A program made the translations under genes and the position numbers. Positions 8,400 to 18,050 of a stretch of DNA of 64,000 nucleotides are shown piece by piece. The notes beneath the pieces are model-generated. The model was given only the letters and a program-made list of their open reading frames with translations, did no database searches and was not told the DNA's origin. The stretch covers positions 30,286-94,285 of the forward strand of contig NZ_BBWH01000005.1 in NCBI RefSeq assembly GCF_001463705.1, in the 5' to 3' direction. The first letter of the stretch is position 1; every line of letters starts with the position of its first letter. This DNA comes from Aureimonas sp. AU12. Its GTDB lineage: Bacteria; Pseudomonadota; Alphaproteobacteria; Rhizobiales; Rhizobiaceae.

Positions 8400-9565
8400 C
8401 CCTGACGCCCGATCCAGTCCGCGATGCGACGCGCGGCTTCCTCGACCTCGTCGAGCCGGCGATGGAAGCAGGCTCGCAGGTAGCGCCCGGTGTCCGGCCC
8501 GAAGGCATTGCCGGGGGCGAGGCCGACGCCCGCCTCGTCGGCGATGCGGAAGGCAGCGGCATAGCCGTCCTCGATCCCGTCGATGGCGAAGAAGGCGTAG
8601 AACGCCCCTTCGGGCCGCGAGATCTGTACGCGGTTGGTGGCCAGAAGCGTGTTGCAGAAAATGTCGCGCGCCTTGTGCGCCCGCTCGATCTGCATCTCAA
8701 CGAAGGGCTCGCCCTCCTCGATCGCCGCCACCGCGCCGCGCTGCATGAAGGCGGCGACGCCGGAATTGGAATACTGGATCAGGTTCTCGAAGAGGTTGCC
8801 GAAGGTGGCGGGTGCCTCGATCCAGCCGATCCGCCAACCCGTCATCGCCCAGTTCTTCGAGAAGGAATTGACGAAGATCAGCGGATCGCCGTCCTGCATC
8901 GCGTCGTGGAACGAGGGCGCGCGCGTGCCGCCGTAGTAGAAGCGGGAGTAGATCTCGTCGGCGATGACGAAGATGCCGTGCTCGCGTGCCAGAGACAGGA
9001 TCTCGGCGATCATCTCCGGGCTGGCGGTCCAGCCGGTCGGGTTGTTCGGCGTGTTGACGAAGATCGCCTTGGTGCGCGGGCCGATGGCGGCGCGCAGCTT
9101 GCCGAGATCGAGGCTCCAGCCGTCGTCGCCGAAGTCGAGCGCGACCTCCACAGGCCGGGCGCCCGTCAGCCCCGCGGCCGCCGCGAAGTTCGGCCAGAGC
9201 GGCGCGACGAAGAGGATCTCGTCGCCCTCACCCACCAGCGCCGAGACCACGGTCTGGATCGCGTGCATGCCCGAGCCGGTGACGAAGATCCGCTCGGCCG
9301 CCGTCTCGCGGCCGTAAAGCTTGATGGTGTATCCTGCCAAGGCCTCGCGCAGCTCGGGGATGCCGCGCTGCCAGGTGTAGAAGGTTTCGCCCGCCTTGAG
9401 GCCCGCCGCCGCCGCATCCGCGATGAAGGAGGGGGTCGGCAGATCGCCTTCGCCGGCCCAGAGCGGGATCAGTCCCTCGCGACCGCGCGCGTGGTTGATG
9501 ACGGCAACGATGCCGCTTTCGGGCGCTGCGAGGGCGCTCTGGCGAAGACGATGGAGATGGCTCAT
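8396..9565 (-). CDS. PLP-dependent aminotransferase (fold type I, class I/II)
   Basis: 389-aa aspartate-aminotransferase-like enzyme. Recognised segments are IPLWAGEGDLPTP (substrate-binding N-terminal loop), TGSGMHAIQ (PLP phosphate region), NTPNNPTGW, IADEIYSRFYY, the PLP lysine in NSFSKNWAMTGWRIGW, and the C-terminal arginine of RYLRACF. The amino-acid substrate is not predictable. The start is set at MSHLHRLRQ. An in-frame ATG 14 codons upstream (9607) is possible, and neither has a good ribosome site. The stop overlaps the start of the AbrB-family gene. Confidence 0.85.
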   Translation of the reverse strand: MSHLHRLRQSALAAPESGIVAVINHARGREGLIPLWAGEGDLPTPSFIADAAAAGLKAGETFYTWQRGIPELREALAGYTIKLYGRETAAERIFVTGSGMHAIQTVVSALVGEGDEILFVAPLWPNFAAAAGLTGARPVEVALDFGDDGWSLDLGKLRAAIGPRTKAIFVNTPNNPTGWTASPEMIAEILSLAREHGIFVIADEIYSRFYYGGTRAPSFHDAMQDGDPLIFVNSFSKNWAMTGWRIGWIEAPATFGNLFENLIQYSNSGVAAFMQRGAVAAIEEGEPFVEMQIERAHKARDIFCNTLLATNRVQISRPEGAFYAFFAIDGIEDGYAAAFRIADEAGVGLAPGNAFGPDTGRYLRACFHRRLDEVEEAARRIADWIGRQG

Positions 9566-9688
9566 GCCCGGCGAATCCACATGATCGTTCGCACCGCTGA
9601 CGATCATGCGGGCGATCCCGCCGGACTCGATCTTTCAAACCGTGGCGTCAACCCCGCCACGGCATTTTCGGGCGAGAAAGGGCGGGGG

Positions 9689-10144
9689 CTAGAGCCCTGC
9701 GCCGGGGACCTGACCGGGACGCGCACTGCTGCCCTTGGCCAGGAGATCGCGGATCTCCTCGAGCAGCTTCTCCTCGCGCGGGACTTCCTTGGCTTCGGCC
9801 GGCTTGGCCTCTTCCTTGCGCTTCAGACGGTTCATGCCCTTCACCACCAGGAACAGCACGAGCGCGACGATGAGGAAGTTGATCAGCAGCGTGAGAAAGT
9901 TGCCGTAGGCCAGCACCGGCCCCTGCTCGCGCGCCTGTGCGAGGCTGGCGGCGGTGACGTTGCCGCCGAGCCCGATGAACTTGTTGGTGAAGTCGACGCC
10001 GCCGGTGATCAGCCCGACGATCGGCATGATGAGATCCGCCACGACCGAGTTGACGAGGCCCGAGAAGGCCGCGCCGATGATGATGCCGATCGCCAGATCG
10101 ACCATGTTGCCCTTGAGGGCGAATTCCCGGAATTCCTTGAGCAT
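9689..10144 (-). CDS. mscL: Large-conductance mechanosensitive channel MscL
   Basis: 151-aa MscL. It begins [20 protein letters not shown], the diagnostic N-terminal amphipathic helix and TM1 start, followed by TM1 ([18 protein letters not shown]), a periplasmic loop with GNV and [22 protein letters not shown] TM2, and a charged C-terminal bundle ([13 protein letters not shown]). The homopentamer gates in the inner membrane under hypo-osmotic shock. TM2 onset reads [14 protein letters not shown]. Length is near the usual 135-150 residues. It lies 100 bp downstream of yjbQ on the same strand, with a small GC hairpin between. Confidence 0.96.
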   Translation of the reverse strand: MLKEFREFALKGNMVDLAIGIIIGAAFSGLVNSVVADLIMPIVGLITGGVDFTNKFIGLGGNVTAASLAQAREQGPVLAYGNFLTLLINFLIVALVLFLVVKGMNRLKRKEEAKPAEAKEVPREEKLLEEIRDLLAKGSSARPGQVPGAGL

Positions 10145-10244
10145 GGTCTCGTTCTCCAGGGTTGACGGCGGCGTGACGACGCCGTGAAATCGAGCATGCC
10201 GGCCCGACGCCGCCTTCGCAACCTGAAGGCGCGGCCGCGGTGCG

Positions 10245-10685
10245 TCACTCGATCGCCGTCCCCAGGTAATGCACGACGATTTCACGCCGGTGACGGCGCG
10301 AGCGATGCTCGACGACGTAGATCCCCTGCCACATACCGAGCATCATCCGTCCAGACTGAACGGGCACGGAAAGGCTGGTGTCGGTCAGCGCCGTCTTCAC
10401 ATGCGCGGGCATGTCGTCGGGACCCTCGATCACGTGGATGTAAGGCGCGTCCGCCGGGGCCAGCCGGTCGAGGGCGTCGAGGAGGTCGGCCTGCACGTCG
10501 GGGTCGGCGTTTTCCTGGATCGTCAGGGATGCCGAGGTGTGGCGGATGAAGATCGTCGTCAAGCCGTCGGCCGCACCCTGCCGTTTCAACGTCCGCGCGA
10601 TCTCGCCAGTGATGTCGCGCATCTCGCGACCGCGCGTGTCCACGGCCAGCGTCTCGATGAACTGATGGGTCGGCGTCTGGCGCAT
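10245..10685 (-). CDS. YjbQ / UPF0047 family protein
   Basis: 146-aa single-domain protein of the YjbQ family. [20 protein letters not shown] holds the conserved His/Ser/Glu/Asn cluster, and the region around [14 protein letters not shown] and [20 protein letters not shown] completes the family signature. The ATG start gives a full-length protein. Members have been reported with weak secondary thiamine-phosphate synthase activity, but the physiological role is unsettled. No thiamine genes are nearby. It is divergent from the alpha/beta hydrolase gene at 10795. Confidence 0.9.
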   Translation of the reverse strand: MRQTPTHQFIETLAVDTRGREMRDITGEIARTLKRQGAADGLTTIFIRHTSASLTIQENADPDVQADLLDALDRLAPADAPYIHVIEGPDDMPAHVKTALTDTSLSVPVQSGRMMLGMWQGIYVVEHRSRRHRREIVVHYLGTAIE

Positions 10686-10794
10686 CCGGATTTCCTTTGC
10701 ATGAGAACCACGGGTTCCGCTTCGCGGGCGCCGCGGCCTCGTCTAGACAGGGAGCCGGCGCGGCAGCGACCGCGATCGGCTTATCGCGACGAAG

Positions 10795-11802
10795 ATGGAT
10801 CCGACGATGCCCGATGACGAGACGTTTCGGCGGCACGACAGCGAACTCGAAGCGCAGAACCGCGAGATCGCGGCCTTCCAGGCGGCGCGGCCGAGCCCGT
10901 GGGACTTTCCGGTCGAGGTCGTTCGCGCGGCGCGGCGCGAAGGGCGCGGCGTGTTTCCGGCGCCCGTGTCTGATCCCGCAGCGCAGACCGTGGTCCTCGC
11001 CGGACGCGGCGGAAACGCCATCCCGGTGCGCATCCTGCGCCCGAGCCTAGGCGACGCCGCCGGCACTTACCTGCATTTCCATGGCGGCGGATGGGTGTTC
11101 GGCGAGGCCGTCGAAAACGACGGGCGCCTGCGCCGTCTCGCCGAGGACACGGGGCTGGCCGTCGTGTCGGTCGACTACCGACTGGCGCCGGAGCACCCCT
11201 TCCCCGCCGGCCCCGACGACTGCGAGGACGCGGCGCTGGCCTTGACGAGCGGCGGGATCGCCGACCTGCCGACCGGCTGGCTGGCCATCGGCGGAGAGTC
11301 GGCGGGGGCGCATCTGGCAGCGCTGACGCTGTTGCGGCTTCGCGACCGGCACGGGCTGCGGCCGTTCCAAGCCGCCAATCTCGTCGCCGGCTGCTTCGAC
11401 CTCGCGTTGACGCCCAGCGTGCGCCGCTTCGGCCCGGAGCGCCTGATCCTCAACACCGCCGACGTCGCGGAGTTCGTGCACCGCTTCGTGCCGGCCGATC
11501 TCGATCCCGCCTCGGCCGACGTCTCGCCGCTCCACGCCGATCTCGCCGGCCTGCCGCCGGCGCTGCTCACCGTCGGCACCCGCGACCTCCTCCTCGACGA
11601 CACCCTGTTCATGGCGGCGCGCTGGCAGGCAGCCGGCAATTCGGCGCGCCTCTCGGTCTGGCCGGACGGCGCCCATGTCTTCCAGGCCTTCGCCTCACGC
11701 GCAGCCGATGCGTCGCTCGCCGAGATGCACGCGTTCCTGAGCGAGGCGCTGGCGGCAGGACGCGATGGCGGCGGATCGTCTCGAAACCCACGCAGCGATT
11801 GA
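10795..11802 (+). CDS. Alpha/beta hydrolase, HSL family (esterase/lipase)
   Basis: 335-aa hormone-sensitive-lipase-type esterase. The oxyanion-hole motif HFHGGGWVFG is at about residues 91-100, the nucleophile elbow is GGESAG, YRLAPEHPFP is the usual segment between them, and the acid and histidine lie in DLLLDD and DGAHVF. There is no signal peptide, so it is a cytoplasmic carboxylesterase of unknown substrate. A second ATG four codons in (10807) is an alternative start and neither has a strong ribosome site. The DUF952 gene follows 32 bp downstream. Confidence 0.88.
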   Translation: MDPTMPDDETFRRHDSELEAQNREIAAFQAARPSPWDFPVEVVRAARREGRGVFPAPVSDPAAQTVVLAGRGGNAIPVRILRPSLGDAAGTYLHFHGGGWVFGEAVENDGRLRRLAEDTGLAVVSVDYRLAPEHPFPAGPDDCEDAALALTSGGIADLPTGWLAIGGESAGAHLAALTLLRLRDRHGLRPFQAANLVAGCFDLALTPSVRRFGPERLILNTADVAEFVHRFVPADLDPASADVSPLHADLAGLPPALLTVGTRDLLLDDTLFMAARWQAAGNSARLSVWPDGAHVFQAFASRAADASLAEMHAFLSEALAAGRDGGGSSRNPRSD

Positions 11803-11834
11803 TTTTTGAGAACCGCTCTGGCACGCGGAAGGAC

Positions 11835-12188
11835 ATGAGTTCGCACGCACCCATCTACAAGCTGACCCCCCGTTCCGCGTGGCTGGAGGCCGAGCAGGCC
11901 GGCCGCTTCGAGGGCGCGCCGGTGGATCTCGCCGACGGCTACATCCATTTCTCAACGGGCGCGCAGGTGCGCGAGACCGCGCGGCGCCATTTCGCCGGCG
12001 AGACGGCGCTGCTCATGGTGGCGGTGGATCCAGCGATCCTAGGCGATGCCCTGCGCTGGGAGCCCTCGCGCGGCGGCGATCTCTTCCCCCATCTCTACGG
12101 CCCGCTGCCGCTCGACGCGGTGCTTTATGCCGAAGACGTTCCGATCGGAGCGGACGGCGTCCACCTCTTCCCCGCGAGCGTCCAGTGA
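11835..12188 (+). CDS. DUF952 domain-containing protein
   Basis: 117-aa protein matching DUF952. The hallmarks are IYKLTPRSAWLEAE at the start, GYIHFSTGAQV in the middle (conserved His and Ser/Thr), LRWEPSRGGDLFPHLYGPLPLDAV and VLYAED. The family resembles glutathione-S-transferase-adjacent or ADP-ribosyltransferase-like small folds, but no reaction has been proved. Its TGA overlaps the GTG start of pyrD (GTGA), and the pairing DUF952-pyrD is common in alphaproteobacteria. The two are almost certainly co-translated. Confidence 0.88.
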   Translation: MSSHAPIYKLTPRSAWLEAEQAGRFEGAPVDLADGYIHFSTGAQVRETARRHFAGETALLMVAVDPAILGDALRWEPSRGGDLFPHLYGPLPLDAVLYAEDVPIGADGVHLFPASVQ

Positions 12189-13303
12189 GCCGTCTCTACC
12201 GTTTCGCCCGTCCGCTCCTCTTCCAGATCGACGCCGAAAAGGCCCATCGCCTGTCGGTGGAGGCGCTGAAGCGCGGCCTCGTCGGGCGCCGCGACATTCC
12301 GGTCGACGCCCGGCTGCGGGTGAACGTCGCCGGCCTCTCCTTTCCCAACCCGCTCGGTCTCGCCGCCGGCTACGACAAGAACGGCGAGGTGCCCGACGCC
12401 GCGCTGCGCCTCGGCTTCGGCTTCGTCGAGGTCGGCACGGTGACGCCGCTGCCGCAGGAGGGCAATGCGCGGCCGCGCGTCTTCCGCCTGCCGGAATCCT
12501 TCGCGGTGGTGAACCGTCTCGGCTTCAACAACGAGGGCCATGCCGAGGTCGCCGAACGGCTGGAGAAGCGAGCGCGCAAGGCCGGCATCGTCGGCGTGAA
12601 CATCGGCGCCAACAAGGACGCGAGCGACCGCGTCGACGACTACGTCACCGGCATTCATCGCTTCGAAGCGCTGTCGAGCTACCTGACGATCAACATCTCC
12701 TCGCCGAACACGCCGGGCCTGCGCAACCTCCAGAAGGGTTCGGATCTCGACGATCTCCTGAAGCACGCGGTGGCGGCCCGCGACGGCGCGGCGGCGATCG
12801 CGGCCACGGATCGCAAGCCGCTCTTCCTCAAAGTCGCGCCGGACCTGACGCTCGACGACATCGCCGCCATCTCCGAGACCGCCAAGCGGCGCGCGGTCGA
12901 CGGGCTCATCGTCTCGAACACGACCCTGTCGCGCCACGGCGTCGAGGGCCGTCGCCATTCCGACGAGCAGGGCGGCCTCTCCGGCCGGCCGCTCTTCACG
13001 CGTTCCTCCTACGCACTCGCCGCCTTCCGGCGTGCGCTTGGGCCGGACTTTCCGATCATTGGCGTCGGCGGCGTCGAGAGCGCCCGCACCGCCCTCGGCA
13101 AGATGGAAGCGGGCGCCGACCTCGTGCAACTCTACACCGCGCTCGTCTATGCCGGCCCCGAACTGCCGATCCGCATTCTCACCGGCATGATGCGCTATCT
13201 CGACAAGACCGGCGCTGACACGATCCGCCAGATCCGCGACACGAAGGTGGACGAGATCCTCGAGCGAGAGCCCCCGCTCGGGTGGGAACTCGTTCGCGCC
13301 TGA
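12185..13303 (+). CDS. pyrD: Dihydroorotate dehydrogenase (quinone), class 2
   Basis: 372-aa FMN enzyme oxidising dihydroorotate to orotate with quinone in pyrimidine synthesis. It is bound to the inner membrane by its N-terminal helical region (LYRFARPLLFQIDAEKAHRL), the feature of class 2 enzymes. FMN/substrate motifs are NPLGLAAGYDKNGE, GTVTPLPQEGN, NRLGFNNEG, the catalytic-Ser loop NISSPNTPGLRNLQ, KVAPDL, SNTT and GVGGVESA. The start is GTG at 12185, overlapping the DUF952 stop codon. Length is typical for the class. Confidence 0.96.
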   Translation: MSRLYRFARPLLFQIDAEKAHRLSVEALKRGLVGRRDIPVDARLRVNVAGLSFPNPLGLAAGYDKNGEVPDAALRLGFGFVEVGTVTPLPQEGNARPRVFRLPESFAVVNRLGFNNEGHAEVAERLEKRARKAGIVGVNIGANKDASDRVDDYVTGIHRFEALSSYLTINISSPNTPGLRNLQKGSDLDDLLKHAVAARDGAAAIAATDRKPLFLKVAPDLTLDDIAAISETAKRRAVDGLIVSNTTLSRHGVEGRRHSDEQGGLSGRPLFTRSSYALAAFRRALGPDFPIIGVGGVESARTALGKMEAGADLVQLYTALVYAGPELPIRILTGMMRYLDKTGADTIRQIRDTKVDEILEREPPLGWELVRA

Positions 13304-13632
13304 CGGCAAACCGGGCACCGCGAGCGATGGGACGGTGCCGGCGAACCGGAAGGCCGAGGCGGGCGCGTCGCTGCCTCGGCGGTGAGGCGCCGGGTGGGCA
13401 ACACACGCTAATGCGGCAATACGTGTCCGCCAGGATCAAGCGAATTGCGGCGCCTCGTCGTTTGGGGCCCGCACGTCGGCGTTTCGAAGCGGTCAGACCT
13501 GTCATGCGGAAGGCGGCGGGCCGAAGAGCGTAGAGGCGTCAACTCAAACCTTCGACGTGTGGTGCATAACTTTCGATTGCATCAATCTTAAGGATAGTTA
13601 ACCTTTCGATCGAACGCGGTTGGGAGGCTGGC
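13304..13632. other. Intergenic region with no gene seen
   Basis: 329 bp between pyrD and the methyltransferase gene. No convincing reading frame on either strand. The last 80 bp (about 13550-13630) are clearly AT-richer than the surroundings and contain TAAGGATAGTTAACC, so they probably hold the promoter of the downstream methyltransferase gene. A GGGAGG ribosome site lies just before 13633. Confidence 0.5.
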
Positions 13633-14367
13633 ATGTCGGTGGAAGCTCTGGTCGATGAAGCCCGCTTTCGAACGCGCGAGGTCGGCGCGCTGGCGCGGCT
13701 GAAAGGCGCCATCGCATTCCGGTCGCGCCGGCGACGTGCCGAGCTATTCTTCTCGATCTTCGCAACCACCGAAGACACGCGCGTCCTCGATCTCGGGGGT
13801 GGCAAGGGCCGGCATTTCGCCAAGCACTACGCGGCCATCCGCAATGTCTGGATCGGCGATTACGACACGTCCGCCCTCGATTTTGCCGAGCGCCATTTCG
13901 GGTATCGGACCGTGCCGCTCGATGGCACGGAAACGCTGCCCCTCTCCGACGGCGAGTTCGACATCATCTTCTGTTCGTCGGTCATCGAGCATGTCACCGG
14001 CCCGAAGGCCGATGCCGTCGCGCTGTTCAAACGCGACGGCGCGCGGTTTCGCACCCAGGCCTTCGCGTATCAGCAACGCTTCGCCGACGAAATCCGCCGG
14101 TCCTCGAAGAGCTACTTCGTCCAGACCCCGTTTCGGTTCTTTCCCGTCGAGGTCCATTCCTGGATCCCGTTGCTCGGATTCCTTCCCACGCACCTGCAAT
14201 GGCGGATCATCAAGGTCTTCAATCGCTTCTGGCCGCGCAAGGACGACCGTCCGGATTGGTCGCTTCTGACCGAAACCGAGATGAGGCAGCTGTTTCCGGA
14301 TGCCGAGATCCACCGCGAGACCTTCTTCGGCCTGACGAAATCGCTGATCGCCATCCGACGCTCGTAA
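13633..14367 (+). CDS. Class I SAM-dependent methyltransferase
   Basis: 244-aa methyltransferase-11-like protein. Motif I is RVLDLGGGKGRHF (SAM binding), followed by WIGDYDTSAL, then DGEFDIIFCSSVIEHV (post-motif acid and catalytic-strand region). The C-terminal part (FVQTPFRFFPVEVHSWIPLLGFLPTHL in sense) resembles methyltransferases linked to cell-surface polysaccharide clusters. The substrate is unknown. The GGGAGG ribosome site supports the chosen ATG. It stands alone between an AT-rich promoter region and a convergent MATE gene. Confidence 0.82.
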   Translation: MSVEALVDEARFRTREVGALARLKGAIAFRSRRRRAELFFSIFATTEDTRVLDLGGGKGRHFAKHYAAIRNVWIGDYDTSALDFAERHFGYRTVPLDGTETLPLSDGEFDIIFCSSVIEHVTGPKADAVALFKRDGARFRTQAFAYQQRFADEIRRSSKSYFVQTPFRFFPVEVHSWIPLLGFLPTHLQWRIIKVFNRFWPRKDDRPDWSLLTETEMRQLFPDAEIHRETFFGLTKSLIAIRRS

Positions 14368-14502
14368 CGCTCTCGCGAGCGAGATCGGGACACACCGAGC
14401 TTCCTCAGCGCGGCTGATCTCATTTCGCCAATGGCCGAGGGCGCAGACCGTGACGAAGCGGTTACCGCCACCAACGGGCTTCCACGTAGACACGTTTCGC
14501 CC

Positions 14503-15855
14503 TCAGACCCGCGGAGCCGAAAACTCACGGTCGCGGCGTTTCGGGGTCATGGCCAGGAGAAAGATGCCGCGCGCGCCGAGGAAGAGGGTCAGCGCCGCCC
14601 AGAGGCCGTGGTTGCCGTAGAGCGGCACGAGCGCGAAGGCGGCTGCGACGAACACGGCGACCGAGGCGAGCATCATGTCGCGCATGGTGCGCGACCACGT
14701 GGCGCCGATGAAGACGCCGTCCATGACGAAGGCGAGCGCGCCCGCGAGCGTGGCGACCGCAGACCACGCGACGAAGGGCGCGGCGGCCTGCCGGATCGCC
14801 TCGTCGGTGGTGAGGAATGCGACGAAGGCCGGACCGCCCGCCAGCAGCGCCGCGGCCACGGCGGCGGCGAAGGCGACGCCCCAGCCGATCGAGAGCTTGA
14901 CCGCGCGATCGAAGGCCGGCCGCCAGAAGGCGCCGACGGCACGCCCGACGAGCTGCTCCGAGGCGGTGGCGAGACCGTCGAGGAAGTAGGATCCCGCCAT
15001 CATCAGGTTGAGGAGGATGCCGTTCACCGCCAGCGTCGTCGACCCGAGCCCGGCGCCGAAGCGTGTGAACAGGGCGTAGGTGCCGACGAGGCAGAACGAG
15101 CGGATCATGATGTCGCCGTTCAGCGCCAGCATCCGTCGGAACCCCTCGCGGCGCAGGATTTCGGCCCGCGTCGGGCTTGGCCGGCGGCGGAAGTCACGCG
15201 CCACGAGCGCCAGCCCTATCGCCGCGCCGATCGCCTCTCCCGCGACGGCGCCGAGCGCGACGCCCCGAACGCCCCATCCCCATTCGAGGCCGAAGAGGAT
15301 GGCGAAGGCGATGTTGCCGGCGTTGATCCACACCTGAAGGGCGAGGCCGCGCCCGGATCGGCCAAGACCGAGGAGGTGACCGAGGACGACATAGTTGACG
15401 AGCGCGAAGGGCGAGGCGAGGAGCCGGACCCCGATATAGAGGCGCGCGGCATCGGCCACGGCCGGCTCGGGGCCGATGGCGGCCAGGCCGAGGCCGGTGA
15501 CGAGCGGCGTCGCCAGGATGAGCGCCAGCCCGATCGCCACCGCCAGCGCCATCGCGCGCCAGAAGACCGCGACGATCTCCCGCTCGTTACCCTCGCCGAG
15601 CGCCTGCGCGGTGAGCCCCGTGGTGCCCGCGCGCAGGAAGTTGAAGGTCGAGAAGGCGACGTCGAAGACGATGGCGCCGACCACCAGCCCGCCAAGCGCC
15701 GCCGCCTCGCCCATCCGCCCGACCACGGCGGTGTCGGTGATGCCGAGAAGCGGCGTCGTCAGGAAGGCCAGCGTCATCGGCAGCGCGATGCGCCAGATCT
15801 CGCGATGCGTGACGTCGAAGGGTCGTGCGATCCGTTCCGCCGTTCCGTCCGCCAT
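14503..15855 (-). CDS. MATE family efflux transporter
   Basis: 450-aa multidrug and toxin extrusion-type antiporter of the inner membrane. It has twelve hydrophobic segments in two related halves. The N-terminal conserved region (LPMTLAFLTTPLLGITDTAVVGRMGE) carries the Pro and Asp of DinF-subfamily MATE proteins. The start at MADGTAERI was chosen over an upstream extension 13 residues longer that is not conserved-looking. The likely coupling ion is H+ or Na+, and substrates are not predictable. It is convergent with the methyltransferase gene and divergent from the HDAC-like gene. Confidence 0.9.
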   Translation of the reverse strand: MADGTAERIARPFDVTHREIWRIALPMTLAFLTTPLLGITDTAVVGRMGEAAALGGLVVGAIVFDVAFSTFNFLRAGTTGLTAQALGEGNEREIVAVFWRAMALAVAIGLALILATPLVTGLGLAAIGPEPAVADAARLYIGVRLLASPFALVNYVVLGHLLGLGRSGRGLALQVWINAGNIAFAILFGLEWGWGVRGVALGAVAGEAIGAAIGLALVARDFRRRPSPTRAEILRREGFRRMLALNGDIMIRSFCLVGTYALFTRFGAGLGSTTLAVNGILLNLMMAGSYFLDGLATASEQLVGRAVGAFWRPAFDRAVKLSIGWGVAFAAAVAAALLAGGPAFVAFLTTDEAIRQAAAPFVAWSAVATLAGALAFVMDGVFIGATWSRTMRDMMLASVAVFVAAAFALVPLYGNHGLWAALTLFLGARGIFLLAMTPKRRDREFSAPRV

Positions 15856-15957
15856 GTCGAATCGCCCCGCGCCGTTCCCTCTTCGTTCTGGCACCGCCGA
15901 TGGGCGCGATCAAGCGCCGTTCCCAGCCGGCGCGGGCCGCCCTAGATCGAGCGGGAC

Positions 15958-16857
15958 ATGGTGCTTCCCCTCATCCATCACCCCGCCTTCGACGCGCAGT
16001 TCGACGCCGCGCATCGCTTTCCGATGTCGAAGTTCACCCGCCTTGCCGAGATGCTCGTTGCGGATGGGCTGGTGCCGGACGGCTGGCACGTGCCGGCGCC
16101 CGCCCTCGCCTCTTGGCTCGAACTGGCGCACGACCCTCGGTATGTCGAAGCGGTCATGACGCAGCGGGTCGATGCCGCGACCGAGAAGGCGATCGGCTTC
16201 AAGGTGGACGAGCGCGTCGCCCTGCGTTCGCGCTGCGCCACCGGCGGCACGCTGCTCGCGGCCCGGCTGGCGCTCGATGGGGGCCTCGCCTGTAACACGG
16301 CCGGCGGCAGCCACCATGCCGCGCGCGACGGAGGCGCCGGGTTCTCGGTGTTCAACGACGTGGCGGTGGCGGCCAGCGTGCTTCTGGCGGATGGCGATGT
16401 CGGGCGGGTGCTGGTCTTCGACTGCGACGTGCACCAGGGCGACGGCACGGCCAATATCTTCGCCGATGATCCACTCGTCTTCACATTGTCGATCCACGGC
16501 GAGAACAACTATCCCACCCAGAAGGCGCGGTCCGATCTCGACGTGCCCCTGCCCGACCGCACCGTCGACGCCGCCTATCTCGCGATCCTGCCCCCGCTTC
16601 TGGAGCGGGCGCTGCGCGAGGCCAAGCCCGACATCGTCTTCTACAATGCCGGCGTCGACCCGCATGCAGACGACCGCCTCGGCCGCCTGTCGATGAGCGA
16701 CGCGGGGCTTGCCGAGCGCGACCGGCGCGTCATCGGCTTCTTTCGCGAACGCGGCATTCCGGTGGCGGGCGTCATCGGCGGCGGCTACTCGCGCGACATC
16801 GAGGCGCTAGCCAGGCGCCACTCGATTTTGCATCGCACGGCGGCGGAGTTCGTCTGA
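15958..16857 (+). CDS. Histone-deacetylase-fold amidohydrolase
   Basis: 299-aa zinc-dependent deacetylase of the HDAC/AcuC/acetylpolyamine amidohydrolase superfamily. Catalytic features visible are GGSHHAARDGGAGFSVFND (His-His dyad), VLVFDCDVHQGDGTA (zinc-binding Asp and His), YNAGVDPHADDRLGR (zinc-binding Asp) and GGGYSRD. Bacterial members deacetylate polyamines, acetoin-pathway proteins or other acylated amines, and the present one cannot be placed more exactly. It is divergent from the MATE gene with about 100 bp between starts. Confidence 0.88.
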   Translation: MVLPLIHHPAFDAQFDAAHRFPMSKFTRLAEMLVADGLVPDGWHVPAPALASWLELAHDPRYVEAVMTQRVDAATEKAIGFKVDERVALRSRCATGGTLLAARLALDGGLACNTAGGSHHAARDGGAGFSVFNDVAVAASVLLADGDVGRVLVFDCDVHQGDGTANIFADDPLVFTLSIHGENNYPTQKARSDLDVPLPDRTVDAAYLAILPPLLERALREAKPDIVFYNAGVDPHADDRLGRLSMSDAGLAERDRRVIGFFRERGIPVAGVIGGGYSRDIEALARRHSILHRTAAEFV

Positions 16858-16863
16858 TGGGGC

Positions 16864-17709
16864 TCAGCGCGCGGCGCGCAGGAGCACGACGCCGCCGAGC
16901 GTCACGAGGGTCGAGACGATCCGGCGCCAGTTCATTCGCTCCTTCAGGACGAGCGTCCCGATGAGCACGGCGAAGACGATGGAGACCTCGCGCAGCGCCG
17001 AGACGGCGGCGATCGGCGCCTGGCTGAACGCCCAGGTGACGAGCGCATAGGCAACGAAGGAAACGGGACCGCCGACGAGGAGCGCCCGGCGTCCGAGCGT
17101 CAGGGACCGCCCGATCGAACCGGGCTTCAGAAAGCGCATCACGAGGCAGAGCAGCACGCAGTTGAGCGTCGCCGAGGCGCCGTAGAAGGCGAAGCTGTTG
17201 CCCGCCAGCCGCGCACCGGCTCCGTCGTTGAGGGAGTAGGTCGCGATCACGGCGCTCGTGGCAAAGGCCCAGCCGAGTCCCGCCCGCGTCATCGCCTTGG
17301 CTCCGCGCCCGGCGAAGACGAGGCTCATGACGCCGCAGGCGATCGTCAGCACCGCCGCCGACTGCACCGGCGACAGCACCTCGCCGAGGATCACGGTGCC
17401 GAACACCGCCGTCAGCACCGGCGCGGCACCGCGCGCGATCGGATAGACCTGCGTGAAGTCCGCGGCGCGATAGGCGTTGAGGAGGCAGAGGTAATAGAAG
17501 ACGTGGATGACGGCGGAACTCGCCACGAGCGGCCAGGACGCCCGCGCCGGCAGACCGGCATAGAGCAGACAGGCGAGCGCCAGCGGCACGCCGCCGATCG
17601 CGACGGCCACCGCGCCGGCGTGCTTGTCGGTCTCGGTCTTGAGAAGCGCGTTCCAGACGGCATGAAGAAGCGCCGCGAAGATCACGGCGGCGAAGACCTG
17701 TAGCGGCAT
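16864..17709 (-). CDS. EamA/DMT-superfamily transporter
   Basis: 281-aa inner-membrane protein with ten predicted helices in two EamA repeats. The second repeat contains PIAAVSALREVSIVFAVLIGTLVLKERMNWRR in sense, with the family's conserved ALRE and 'LKE' turn. The N-terminus (MPLQVFAAVIFAALLHAVWNALLK) is the usual first helix. Family members export amino acids or metabolites or import nucleotide sugars, and no specific substrate can be assigned. It converges on the HDAC-like gene with a 6-bp gap. Confidence 0.85.
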   Translation of the reverse strand: MPLQVFAAVIFAALLHAVWNALLKTETDKHAGAVAVAIGGVPLALACLLYAGLPARASWPLVASSAVIHVFYYLCLLNAYRAADFTQVYPIARGAAPVLTAVFGTVILGEVLSPVQSAAVLTIACGVMSLVFAGRGAKAMTRAGLGWAFATSAVIATYSLNDGAGARLAGNSFAFYGASATLNCVLLCLVMRFLKPGSIGRSLTLGRRALLVGGPVSFVAYALVTWAFSQAPIAAVSALREVSIVFAVLIGTLVLKERMNWRRIVSTLVTLGGVVLLRAAR

Positions 17710-17780
17710 GAAGGGCCTTCCCGAAGCGCATCAGACCCATCAGTCTTGCGCCTCGGGCGGCCGTCACACAACCGTCATGG

Positions 17781-18050
17781 TCAGCCGCGCGAGGACTTCA
17801 TCAGCCGCGACAGAAGGAAGATCGGCACCACGATCACCGCGCCGAGCAGGAAGTAGTCCACCGCCCGGTTGAGCGAGCCGAAGACGCTGTACCAGCCCCA
17901 CTCGAACAGGCCGGTGATCCAGTCGACGATCTCGTAGGGACGGATGTCGAGCCACGAGAGGAGCACGCCGACGAGGAGGGAGATCACCGCCAGCCGGACG
18001 ATCACGGACAGGGGCGAACCGCCCAGAAAACTCGTGACCCGACCGGACAT
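17781..18050 (-). CDS. DUF6460 small membrane protein
   Basis: 89-aa protein with two hydrophobic segments (about residues 15-33 and 66-83) flanking a Trp-rich amphipathic stretch (DIRPYEIVDWITGLFEWGWYS). This pattern matches DUF6460 proteins of rhizobia. It is a probable inner-membrane protein of unknown role. The sequence ends SRLMKSSRG. It is a single-gene unit just after the ligase start side of the cluster. Confidence 0.75.
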   Translation of the reverse strand: MSGRVTSFLGGSPLSVIVRLAVISLLVGVLLSWLDIRPYEIVDWITGLFEWGWYSVFGSLNRAVDYFLLGAVIVVPIFLLSRLMKSSRG